Assembly: GCA_964016985.1 (NCBI GenBank)
Contig: OZ024821.1
Coordinates: 11,366,550-11,430,549 of the forward strand
Direction: 5' to 3'
Source: Anodontia alba
Lineage: Eukaryota; Mollusca; Bivalvia; Lucinida; Lucinidae
DNA length: 64,000 nt
In this document: positions 12,069 through 22,028 of the stretch, piece after piece
Layout of the letters: every line of letters begins with the position of its first letter
How positions within the stretch are numbered: position 1 is the first letter of the stretch
The notes under the pieces: generated by a model
The model's database searches: none
The model's input: the letters and a program-made list of their open reading frames with translations, nothing else
Told to the model about the DNA's origin: nothing
Program-made: the position numbers and the translations under genes

Positions 12069-12238
12069 CCCGGCAGTATAGCCATATGGGGTGGGGCTCC
12101 CATCAGTAAAGAATTATCGTATAACCCATAAGGGTTGACAAGTTCCTTACTAATCAGCTTCTCCACCATAGAAATCTTCGCCAACTCGCAAGATATCCAG
12201 TAACAGTCCAGGTATAGCATATCGCATCGCTGAATAAT
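12069..12238 (-). CDS. Exon-like segment inside element B, unknown protein
   Basis: On the minus strand a consensus acceptor (pyrimidine tract ending TTTTTGTTCCAG) precedes an open 170-base segment that ends at a consensus donor (GGG then GTAAGAC). The open frame reads from IIQRCDMLYLDCYW to GAPPHMAILPG, 56 residues, with no stop. It lies about 470 bp from the right TIR of element B and reads into the element, as a first coding exon of a transposon gene might. I recognise no domain. It could equally be a chance ORF; only both splice signals support it. Confidence 0.25.
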
Positions 12239-12712
12239 CTGGAACAAAAAGAAACAAGTTAAAATTTTTGATATAAGAAAACACGACTTCTGAATTGACC
12301 GCACACGAGCGTTGTGCCGATTATAGCGAGAGTCGCAAAAACGCATGTCGAAATAGCCAGTCAATAAATGCAAGAAATCGACAATCGAAAATTTTAAATA
12401 ATAACATGGTTAGTGAAAGGAGTGATAAAGAAACAAAAGAAACACAAGGATACAGAAATTTATCCGTGAGGAATAGAAATAATCCAAATTTCTTTCAGAG
12501 GTAAAAATCCTTGTTGAATTTCTTTGTCCACAGAAAAGAAACTGACACTTGATCAATTGAGCGGGAAGAGTTACGTCACACAGGTAACTGCCTAAGGGAC
12601 CTTCTGGTTTAAGACTTTAATTAACGACCGAAAGGTCGTTTTTTCTGTGGAAGGTGTGAAAACAGAAGAGAATAGCACATTATCTATAGGTTAATGTATC
12701 ATGAAGTTAAAA

Positions 12713-14051
12713 TGCCAGGAACAGAATGTGGACCTCTACATGGCCTTTGTCGACCTTACCAAAGCATTTGACACAGTCAGTCCTGAGGGACTTTGGAAAA
12801 TTATGGCAAAGTTTGGTTGTCCTGCCAAATTCATAGCAATGGTACGGCAGTTCCATGATGGTATGCTTGCAAGGGTCCAAAATGATGGCGAGTTTTCTGA
12901 TCCATTTCCTGTGACAAATGGAGTTAAGCAAGGCTGTGTACTAGCTTCAACACTGTTCAGCATGATGTTTTCTTCCATACTTACAGATGCTTTCTAGGAT
13001 GGTGACAATGGTATACTTATTAGGTATTGCTTTGATGGGAAACTTTTCAACCTAAGAAGGTTGCTAGCTAAATCTAAGGTGCAGACTGACAGAGGTGCTA
13101 GACAAGTTCCTCTTTGCTGATGACATGGCAAAGGGTGTTCCAACAAAAGAGAAAATGCAAAAAGGTGTGGATCAAGTATCTGATTCATGTGACAGCTATG
13201 ATCTCACAATCAGCATCAAAAAGACTGAGGTAGTATATCAGCCAGCACCTGGAAAGTCTTACAAGGAGCCTACCATCACAGTGAAAGGTCAACGGCTGCA
13301 AGTGGTAGACAAGTTCACCTACCTTGGAAGCACATTGTCTAGAGTTGTGCACATTGGTGATGAAGTCAATGCTAGAATTGCTAAAGCTAGTGCAGCATTT
13401 GGCCGGCTACATGGAATTATTTGGGACGGAAGTGGAATCAGACTTGACACAAAGCTAAAAGTATATAGATTGGTAGTGCTGCCAACACTATTATACACAT
13501 GCTAAACTTGGACAGTTTACCAATGGCATGCCAAATGAACGACTTCTACACAAGCTGTCTTAGAAAACTTCTAAAGATCAAATGGCAAGACAGGATCCCA
13601 GACACAGAAGTCCTGAAAAGGGCGGGGATGCAGAGTACACATACTCTTCTGAAATTGGCACAGTTAAGATGGACAGGCCATGTTATCAGAATGCTTGACG
13701 AACATTTGCCAAAGAAAATCCTCTATGGAAAACTTCAAGTAGGAAAACACTCCCATGGTGGTCAGAAGAAGCAATACAAGGACACCCTCAAAGCCTCCCA
13801 TAAAGACTTCAACATACCAACAGTCATGGGAACAGATTGCACAAGATCGTACAAAGTGGCGAGGCCTCATAAAAAGGGGAGCTGGTGAATACGAAGCAAA
13901 AAGAGAAGCCAAGCAGAAACGTGCACAGCGGAAAGCCAGGGCTAAGGCATCACCAACAGAGCTTTCTTCCTCAGACCTCTCTTGTTCTATCTGCAACAGG
14001 CAGTTTAGAGCTAAGATTGATCTTATCAGCCATCTTAGAACACACAAATAA
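12713..14051 (+). pseudogene. LINE-II reverse transcriptase, C-terminal part with terminal C2H2 finger
   Basis: Resumes in the frame left at 8128, with CQEQNVDLY followed by motif A FVDLTKAFDTV (about 12740), motif B GVKQGCVLA (about 12925) and motif C FLFADDMAK (about 13110, FADD intact). A thumb with KFTYLGSTLSR (about 13310) and a tail with LLKIKWQDRIPDTEVLKRAG follow. The protein ends with a C2H2 finger, CSICNRQF..LISHLRTH (C-x2-C-x12-H-x3-H, about 13983-14045), then a stop. At least three frameshifts (around 13000-13090, 13500 and 13800-13860) and a stop at 12995 kill it. Confidence 0.85.
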
Positions 14052-14100
14052 TAACACATCACACAGTTGTATTAGGATTGGTCATTATCAGTAATGACAG

Positions 14101-14823
14101 ATGAACAAGAGAGAAGGAACAGTCCTCGAAAATGTGGATAATGTTAAATACCTTGGTGTGATAATTTCTAAGGATTTGAAATGGAATACTCATGTAATCA
14201 ATGTTTGCACAAAAACAAACAAAACTCTTGGATTCTTAAAATATAACCTATTGTCATGCCCCAAAGATGTTAAAAGAACGGCATTCAAAGGGTTGGTGCG
14301 ACCTGTCCTGTAGTATGTAGTCCTGTTTGGGTGAACACATGGAATAGTACTCCAGGAAGAATTAGAAATGGTTCAGAATCATGCAGCTAGGTTTGTGGCT
14401 GGAAACTACAACCTTGAAACTGTTAGTATGACTAGCATTTTTGAACAGTTAGGGTGGGAGTCTCATTATAAGAGACGCAAAAGTAGTAAACTCATATTGC
14501 TATTCAAAGGTATGAAAGGTGGAGCGAGTATACCTTGTAATGACCTTCAACCCCCAAATAGGTGCAGTAGGAATCAGCATCCAATGGCATTTCAAGTGCC
14601 ATATGCTAGAACTGGCATTTACAAGTACAGTTTCATCCCAGACACTATTAACGATTGGAATGCACTCCCCTGAATCTATATTCTCTCTGCTGAACGTTCT
14701 GAGGACCCTGTCGCTAGATTCACATCACTTGTGAGATCTAGAGACTAGTCTTTGCAATTGTTGGACCTGGTGAATGAATGTCTAATGATGTATCACCAGT
14801 AAAATATTCCGATTCAGTCCTTC
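14101..14823 (+). pseudogene. LINE-I reverse transcriptase thumb, C-terminus and 3' UTR (3' part of the split copy)
   Basis: Continues the RT interrupted at about 7420: NVKYLGVIISKDLKWNTHV, TLGFLKYNLL, GLVRPVL (stop at 14311), then NHAARFVAGNYN, FEQLGWESHYKRR, HPMAFQVPYARTGIYK and INDWNALP, ending about 14673. The 3' UTR matches, in reverse, 5145-5225. It runs to about 14823, where element C is inserted. Several stops and frame changes. Confidence 0.85.
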
Positions 14824-14828
14824 TCAAA

Positions 14829-16306
14829 CAGTAGAAGAAACTCCCCCGATCGGGAATCAATGACCTTTTGTGACCTTTCTCATTTTGACAGGTAAATGTT
14901 ACTAAAATTAGTAAATTGTCTCTCGATCGGGAACAGTTTATTCATTTTGATAGTGTCTTCAGAAAACTCAAAATATGTATCACAGTTTTTATTTTATCTG
15001 CATGAAACTTTGCCAACTTAAAGATGAATAATATATCTAAATTTCTACCGTTATTTTTTTTTTTTTAATTCCTTAATTACAAAGTTATGAAATTATGAAA
15101 ATACCTGATTCCCAAACGGGTATCGAAAATGTTTATGTTGCCTGATCGGGAATCATTTAATAACATCTTCTGATGTCCATGTTCCTGATCGGGAATCATT
15201 TTTCAGGCATCTCACCTTAAACTAGTTGTCTAGTAGGAATAAAATGTGATACATGTATAATGTGACACAGTCTTTGAAAAATACTATCCCATCTTAAGTC
15301 TTACATGTGTATACATTGTAGGCAAAAGCCATGTCTAAATTTTTGCTCTAATTTGTCAAAAGTGTGAATAAAACATTACAGAACTGCCACAAACTATTTT
15401 GCTTCCTGTTTTGAAACCAGTGATTCTTGTTTGGGAATAATGAATCCTGTTTCGGAAAAGTGATTCCTGTTTGAGAACAGAATCTCAGTAATCAGCTTCC
15501 GACAAAAACAAAATGGCTGGACGTTTTGAAAAACAATGTGGAACTGCTTGTTTTCACCAGAAGTGGAATATTGACAATCAGGCTATCATCAATCGACGTT
15601 TCATTGGAAAACCTATTCTGGGACCATTAGATAAAATTGTTAAAAATGATAAGTTTTCCACAACCGTATCTTACTGTAAAGGATGTATTAACTGCCAATT
15701 GTACAGAATGTGGTAAAACCAAAATCAGTGGGGAAGAGAAAGGCATACAAACAGAAACCTGCACGCCTTTGAAAACTGCAGAGCCACAGGCTGATCCCTC
15801 CATAGAGGAATATGTAGAAGGTATACTGTAAAAGTCTAGATTATCTTCATACTCTCTCTCTCTCTCTAGTGAATTTTCATAAAGTACATCTACAGCTGAT
15901 TTCATTTTCCAAGCATCATTTGACAGCTGTCAACCTTTCCGCAATGAAATTGTGACCGCATCAAACAGACTGATGCAACCAAAACCGTCATAGACTTCCC
16001 ACAGCATTCTAATTGTCATCTTAACATTTCATATTTTCATAATTTCATAACTTTGTAATTAAGGAATTCAAAAACAATCTGAACGGTAGAAATTTAGATA
16101 TATTATTTATCTTAAGTTGGCAAAGTTTCATGCAGATAAAATAAAAACTGTGATACACATATTTTGAGTTTTCTGAAAACACTATCAAAATGACTGAAAT
16201 GGTCCCGATCGAGTGACAATTTACTAATTTTAGTAATAATTACCTGTCAAAATGAGAAAGGTCACAAAAGGTCACTGATTCCCGATCGGGGGAGTTTCTT
16301 CTACTG
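14829..16306. mobile_element. Element C: 1.48 kb DNA element with ~275 bp terminal inverted repeats and 5 bp TSD
   Basis: The ends CAGTAGAAGAAACTCCCCC..GGGGGAGTTTCTTCTACTG head inverted repeats of about 275 bp (14829-15110 and about 16030-16306) that are well over 90% identical by eye. The target duplication is TCAAA, at 14824-14828 and 16307-16311. The motif GATTCCCGATCGGGAATCA, a near-palindrome, is scattered through the TIRs and the interior (15120-15200, 15420-15480) in degenerating copies and could be a transposase-binding repeat. The interior has only a short ORF. I cannot place it in a named superfamily. Confidence 0.88.
15513..15716 (+). CDS. Short ORF inside element C, unknown
   Basis: 67 codons beginning MAGRFEKQCGTACFHQKWN, with cysteines at CKGCINC near the end. 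A second overlapping frame (15637-15831) adds NCTECGKTK. The ATG follows the GATTCC repeats directly. It could be a remnant of a zinc-binding DNA-binding domain or chance. No family recognised. Confidence 0.2.
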   Translation: MAGRFEKQCGTACFHQKWNIDNQAIINRRFIGKPILGPLDKIVKNDKFSTTVSYCKGCINCQLYRMW

Positions 16307-16311
16307 TCAAA

Positions 16312-17615
16312 AGCCTACTGAGTCACGAAAATATATGACATTGCCTACTACTCCTAAGTGCAAACAGATCGAGTCTGTCCTTTTGTAAATCTAAGTTCAT
16401 AATCACCTGAAAAGAAGAATAATAAATAATAGTTTTATTAATGTTATTTATAAGTAGAATACAGGCCAAGAACAGGAGACGAATCTCATAATTCTCGTCT
16501 TTTATGGGAGACAACTCTAACAGCGGTGCGTAAATTTACCGGAGCGGACTGGAACGGACCTCATTGTCGGATTGGAACGTCTTGACTAAATACGGACGAA
16601 TGGTGTTGGTCGAGAAAAGGTGTAAACAACAGACAGACAAAGGAGGGGATTAAAACGAAAGAAAAAATACAGTTTGACCAACTACAGTTTGCCTCTTTAG
16701 CCCAACCTTCTCCCTGTGTTACCGGTTACTGTGTTGCAGTGGGCAGTATTAATGGACACTTATAGCTGGGTCTCAGTGCGATGGTGCTCCAGAGTGGACC
16801 CTGCATCAGAATTAAGGTAAGGGCGAGGTTTCGCGCTAGTTAACTAGGTTAAGGCCCCCCCCCCCCCTCCCACGCACCCCAAGAAGCTTTCCTTCTGTGC
16901 GTTCCAAGGCGGTTCCCGCTCTTTGTTCAAGGGGCGTCTGTGGTTTCATATATCTGGCATTTGTGTTGTCATTATATGTTCCTCATCTCTCCATCTTTTG
17001 ATGCCTCGGTAGGGCTGTACTTCGTGATTATTGCTTTTTACAGAGTATCTTCACTTATAGATTTTTAAACATGTGGAGGTAATCGGCCAGCAATATTTCC
17101 TGGAATGCAAGGATCTAATATGGCTCGAGGCTTGGGTGAGGTACTGATTGGCTGGTTTGCCCACTAGGTCATTGGTGACTTGAAGAACATGGTGAGTTGG
17201 GCCTAGGTCCTTCTTGACTCCAGTATCTCCCATCCTAAGTATACTGCTAGCGTTCTGCTAAAATCTATATCGGTCCGAAATATGCTCGACGGAATTCAAG
17301 CATCCCAGCTAGCATTCCTTATAGACCTACAGCGATAACGACCCGCTGTAGATTTATAAAGAATGATTACTGGAATGGGCCTCGCTGCTGGTGTTGTGAT
17401 TGTGATATATATTAGCGTCATACCTGTATCATTTTTGGGGGCGTTACTGGCGAAAAAGACTGCAAAATATTAAAACAGCACCTAAATAATCGGACGTCTT
17501 TGCTGAGACAATTTGGATTGGGGTTAGCCTATCTCAAACATTTCTACAAGGGCTACATCCCTATTAGCACAAACACACCGGGTCGCTGTCAGCCTTTTTT
17601 TAAATTGGAATAAGT
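16312..17615. other. Non-coding DNA
   Basis: A C-run lies at about 16855-16868 and an imperfect hairpin with CCTACAGCG / CGCTGTAG at about 17325-17357. Nothing coding supported. The 60-codon minus ORF at 17051-17233 has no recognisable feature. Confidence 0.45.
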
Positions 17616-17883
17616 CATCACGAAAACACGCATATATAATTTTGACCCCCCCCCCTTAAACCCCATTTTATATAGTAAAACTGGGGTTTACAGGGGTATA
17701 CATTATTTTTCTTATTTCTGCTAAAAAACATAGATTGTGTGTACTCATTGAGGCGGTTCCAACGAGTACTAACTTTCTATGTTTTGAACAGAAATATGAA
17801 AAATATTAGAATTTTTTATCTGTAAATTTTCATTTTTGTTGGTGAAATTTTCAATATATTTGAATAGGCGTGCTTTCGTAATG
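17616..17883. mobile_element. Palindromic element (CATCACGAAAACACGC family), complete copy 1
   Basis: 268 bp with terminal inverted repeats CATCACGAAAACACGC and GCGTGCTTTCGTAATG. The left half has a C-run, then TTAAACCCC / GGGGTTTA, then TTTCTTATTTCTGC. The centre is GAGGCGGTTCCAACGAG. The right half is a diverged inverted version ending AATATATTTGAATAGGCGTG. Another complete copy is at 54400-54678 and part-copies are at 23012-23041 and 26283-26422. No clear target duplication is visible. No coding capacity. Confidence 0.8.
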
Positions 17884-18874
17884 GGCAGAAAAATCATCAT
17901 ATTCTTTTTGTTTGATTTTTTTTTTTTTTTTTGTAATGGAATCTATCAAAATTTATTTTACATTTATCAATTTTATGCTTACTTCAGTTTCTGTTATTTA
18001 GTTAGTGGCCCACTAGCGGCCCGTTTTGAACTCAATATCAAACAGAAACTGGTCTTTGGAGAACTTGATACTCCTGGTAGATATTTCGCCATTTATTGTT
18101 TATACAAGGGTAACAACCTTTATGACTTCCTGTTCGGGTTCTTCTTCGTCTTCCAAGAAAGGCCAGGAGTCTTCATTGACTGTACTATTAACCTGATAAA
18201 GATGGGACAGTCATCTCTTTCCGGATAAAAACAGCTAAAGAACGTCTAAAAGAAATTAAAACATGAGGGGATGACTGTTTATGGAGCGACGAAAACGACA
18301 GCTGCCGATGGAGGTTGATGGCAGCTGTGAACACTTCCAGGGTCTGACTGTCGGCCGCAATGGCTGGTAGTCTATTCCAGTCCTGGATTGTTCCTATACA
18401 TTAACACCCTTTTGAAAAGGGATCTACTCTAAATTGAAATAATTTGCTTTCATAGGGAGCATTTTTTTCCTTTTAAAGTAGACCCCTTTAAAGAAGTGGA
18501 TAAAATCAATTTGAGTTTCTTCCCTTGAAGCAAAACTAAAGGTAATTGCCTATTACATGTATTATTTTGATTACTTGACTTTTGATGTTGTTTCGATTAT
18601 AAGCAGAATTCCTATAAGAGTAAAACCATTTTCCAGAACGGACTTGGTACCCCGCTTGGTACGCAGAAAAAGTGAACAGGAAGACAGAAAAATTGTCTCC
18701 CTTGTACAAAATGGCAGAAAATCTATCAAGTGTATCAAATCCGATGGAGACAATTTGCATGAACTGTCAAAACTTGTTTTCTTGAAAACAATCCAAACAA
18801 TATCATCAATTTGTCGTCCACTGAATTAGCTCAGAGAGTGGTAAAGGTTAAATTACCCATGCCCATACTTTTAC
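17884..18874. other. Non-coding DNA
   Basis: Long AT-rich interval with a T-run at 17916-17932. A 130-codon ORF spans 17836-18228 but starts inside the palindromic element and runs through the T-run, so I do not call it. No gene recognised. Confidence 0.45.
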
Positions 18875-18875
18875 T

Positions 18876-18957
18876 AATCAGTGCGCTTTGGGCAAATACT
18901 AGACTGGCTCCAGTCTAATCAGTGCGCTTTGGGCAAATACTAGACTGGCTCCAGTCT
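18876..18957 (+). repeat. 41 bp tandem duplication
   Basis: The unit AATCAGTGCGCTTTGGGCAA and its continuation to GGCTCCAGTCT occurs twice in tandem with a 41 bp period (the AGTGCGCTTT box at 18880 and 18921). It abuts the next palindrome, and a GGCAAATAC fragment reappears just past that palindrome's right end. Confidence 0.85.
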
Positions 18958-19148
18958 CCAGTGACTATTTTTTTTTTCTTATAATCCTGTTTGATAATAC
19001 AATAAAAATAAAACCAAAATAATATCATGACTATAAAGGCTGGTCACTAGTGACCAGCCTTTATAGTCATGATTATTATGGTTTTATTTTAGTAGATTAT
19101 CAAACATGATTATATGAAAAAAATATTTAGTCACTGGAGACTGGAGCC
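18947..19148. mobile_element. ~200 bp foldback element, near-perfect palindrome
   Basis: Starts GGCTCCAGTCTCCAGTGACT and ends with its inverse. The centre GGCTGGTCACTAGTGACCAGCC is a perfect palindrome at 19048/19049. The arms are about 100 bp with a few mismatches and T/A run length differences. No ORF. A MITE-like foldback. Confidence 0.88.
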
Positions 19149-19451
19149 GTTCTAGGCAAATACAGCAGATTACAAATCGAAGAGTTTCCCCCTCCCCCGC
19201 ACATAAAAATGTTAAATATTTTTTTATGCAAATTATGTCCAAAGAGGACAAATTGCATGAAACGTCAAAGTCAACGGATTATAAGAAGAATGGCGTTTCC
19301 TTTTGACACATTCGATGTTTTGACGGATCGATATCTTCAAACCATGATAATCCTTTCAACCCTGAGTTTCTGAAATGGACTCTTGCATCTCTGAATTTTG
19401 ACACATCCATTGTTACAAATAGGGTTTCAGTCAAAAGTCAATAATAGAATG

Positions 19452-19503
19452 GCAAAAAGTGTAGATCCTGATGAACTGTTTCATCTGAGTTTGTATTGTT
19501 TGC
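19452..19503. repeat. Short hairpin repeat, GCAAACAGTG family, eroded copy 3
   Basis: GGCAAAAAGTGTAGATCCTG pairs imperfectly with the downstream TTTGTATTGTTTGC. More diverged than copies 1 and 2. Confidence 0.55.
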
Positions 19504-20267
19504 AAAGATATGTGTCTGTTTTGGTCTGAAGGGATGAAATGGTTATTCAAATTTTGATCAACGTTGCATCAAAATGCAAGGTTTGCCAAGATCTTGCACC
19601 CCATTCGTTTGAGGTTAAGTTATTCAAGAGAACTTATGTTTACCATGTTAAGCTCTTGCAACAGCAGCCATGGTATACATAATACCATATGGTATCGAGT
19701 TTGGTTCTTGAAGTAGCTCGACACTGTACTTTGTATAATTCCACTGACCAGCCAATCAAAAGTCTCGTGCTTCCATTCTGCCAATTGTAAGCATATCTTA
19801 CAAGTTTTCGGAAACGTTACCGACCATACATTCAAGTATTTGGAAACAAATTGTATTATTGGATAATAAACTATTACCATGGTTTGAATTTCATCATGTT
19901 CACAAAATATAAAGTAGATATGTTTTCTAAATATTATAAATGCGGTGTAGAAGTGATTTTTGTAGTCCTATTTGCCGGTGTTCCATCATGCAGTGTTATC
20001 TCGTTGTCTGCTCCTAACATGTGGTCACGGCTGGGTTTATTTTATTTTCATTTAGATGTTGTATCATAATATGGGTTGTAAGCTTTTTATTTTCAGTGTA
20101 ATGGCAAAATGATTATCAAGGTCGTCGTAGGTCTACTGTTATTTACAGTATTAGATTCTCTGCAACGAAGCTGATTCAAATGCGACGTATTGTTGTTAGT
20201 TCTCTTGGAATATTCGATCAATCAGAAATTAAACTGAAATTATTAAAACGTCAAAAATCCGCTGCAA
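19504..20267. other. Non-coding DNA upstream of the Gypsy gag
   Basis: This should contain the LTR and primer binding site of the retroelement if it were intact. I see no obvious LTR end or tRNA-complementary site, and no matching copy beyond the 3' end. The 5' LTR may be lost or too eroded to recognise. Confidence 0.4.
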
Positions 20268-22028
20268 ATGGCTTCAGTTTTTTTTTTTTTTTTTTTTTTT
20301 TTATCTAAGTCTGTAAGTAATTTTCGTTTCTCTCATCTGGCTGAAGGTGATCAGAGACAGCAATTTGTTACCGTTACAACGGAAAGCAGAAATCTAAAGA
20401 GCCAACCATTTGTCCATACCGATGATCAGATATCCACAGGGAAATTATTGGAGGAATGGTTAGAGGACATTGAGCGGGAATTTAGATATTTCAACATAGC
20501 AGATCCAGCGAATAAGAAACATGCTATTATTATTTACGGTGGGAGAGAATTAGCAAGGTTAGAGAAGAGTCTTCCTAACCCTACAGATCCAAATATGAAT
20601 GAATATGACAAACTGAAAGCCAAACTAAATAATTACTTCACTCCAAAGCGTAACAAGCATTATGCCCGTTATCAATTTCTTAACATGAGGACAACATCTG
20701 GGGAAACAACAACAGCCTATGCCGCGAGACTGAGGGAGAAGGCCAGTGAGTACGAGTTTGGGGACAACCTAGAGGATAGAATACTGGAGCATCTAATACA
20801 GACGACAGACAATCAGGTCTTAATACAGAAATGCATCAATAAAGGCTGGAATTTAGATCAGTTCCTTTTAGAAGCATCTCAAATGGAGGATACATCATTA
20901 CAGATTCGCGACATGAAGCCAGCACTGGGAGAAAAGTCCATAGCGAAGATTAATTACAGACAGCAGTTCACAGCAGGAACAGAACAGTACAAGAGATTTC
21001 AGCCGCAGGAGAGATACAAGCCTCAGCCTTGCAATTACTGTGGACGGACCGGATTTCATGCAGCTGGAAAGGACTGTCCGGCATACGGTAAACAGTGTAG
21101 AAACTGCCAGAGATGGAACCATTTTGCAGCCGTCTGTAAGAGCAGAGATAGCAACAGTAATAATCAACAATCATCTAGACCCAGCAGGCAGTTCAAGAAG
21201 CAGTCTCAGAGGAAATTCAAGCCTAAGACGGACTCAGTGAAAAAAACGACTGAAGAAGAAATAAACAGCTCATTAAGTTCTGACGACGAATTCATTGATC
21301 ATGCAGTGAATCATCTGAGCCAAGTGAGAAAAGTTAAGAGCATCAGCAATATTTCCAAAACGGTATCCCTGAGAATGAACGACGTTGATGTACGGGTTGA
21401 GCCCGACAGCGGAGCCGATGTCAACATCATGGATGAGCATCAGTTTAAAGCCTTGATCAATAGATCGGTGGAAAAGCCTACATTAGAATTCAGCAAGATA
21501 AAGCTTAGCACTTTGCAAAATAATTTGCCAGTGAAGGGCGAATTCATCACTACTCTCAGAAACAAGACACGTGGAACCTTGGCAAAGGTAGTAGTTATCA
21601 AAAGGAGAATAAACTCACCGCCATTGATCAGTAAGACCACATTAATAGAACTTGGAATGCTACAAATCTGCGAAGACGGATCACTTGGACGTCCTAACAG
21701 CATGAGAATACAATATAGTGCATCAAACGTAAATGTAATTACGAGAGGCGAGAGCACGAGTGAGGATCAAAATGACCGCGAGACCAAGAGTGGAGGAGAC
21801 ATGAGCCAGGTTCATGAAAGCAGCAGCGTGACAAAGCAAGGCGAAGCCAGTCAGCCTAAAACAATGGCTATTGGGAGTAATGCGACGAGTGGCGGGGCGT
21901 GTGAGCAAGTCGAAGAAATTCTAAACAGATATAATCATGTGTTCTCAGGAATCGGCAGAATTCGAGATGTAAAGAACAACAAAGAGCTATACGTTAACTT
22001 CAACATTATGCAGAATCAGCGCCCGTAG
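20268..22028 (+). pseudogene. Gypsy-type retroelement Gag and protease (single long ORF)
   Basis: 586 codons, the longest ORF in the window. Residues 1-20 are dominated by a poly-Phe run from a T-tract (about 20278-20301), so the true start may be downstream. A Gag-like helical region follows (EEWLEDIEREFRYF, then LNNYFTPKRNKHYARYQF). Two zinc knuckles lie at about residues 255-290 (CNYCGRTGFHAAGKDC and CRNCQRWNHFAAVC). The protease with VEPDSGADVNIM, carrying the D-S-G triad, is at about residue 380. The ORF ends where a one-base shift at about 22020 leads into the RT frame. Encodes virion-like core proteins and the maturation protease. Probably near-complete but in a broken element. Confidence 0.9.

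Larger units (their letters stand above)
8451..12712. mobile_element. Element B: ~4.26 kb TIR element inserted in LINE-II
   Basis: The left end (TTTAACTTCATAATACATT, then AACCTATAGATAATGTGCTA) is inverted at the right end with one mismatch over about 39 bp. All ends of A and B carry TTAACCTATAG. Removing A+B restores the LINE-II frame exactly. The interior is very AT-rich: 8500-10480 shows no convincing protein, with a (TA)n run at about 10048-10071. It also carries a dispersed repeat (10498-11337), a tandem array (11340-12030) and one exon-like segment (12069-12238). No transposase was recognised. TTAA next to CCTATAG resembles the TTAA target habit of piggyBac-like elements, but sequence homologous between A and B continues outward past it, so I do not assign a superfamily. 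Confidence 0.8.

Noticed and set aside
13664..14062. 132-codon minus ORF and others antisense to the LINE RTs (12707-12978, 7438-7794, 42358-43127)
   Set aside because: Antisense shadows of clearly recognisable RT frames.
17836..18228. 130-codon plus ORF
   Set aside because: It begins inside the palindromic element, contains a poly-Phe run from a T-tract, and has no recognisable domain.
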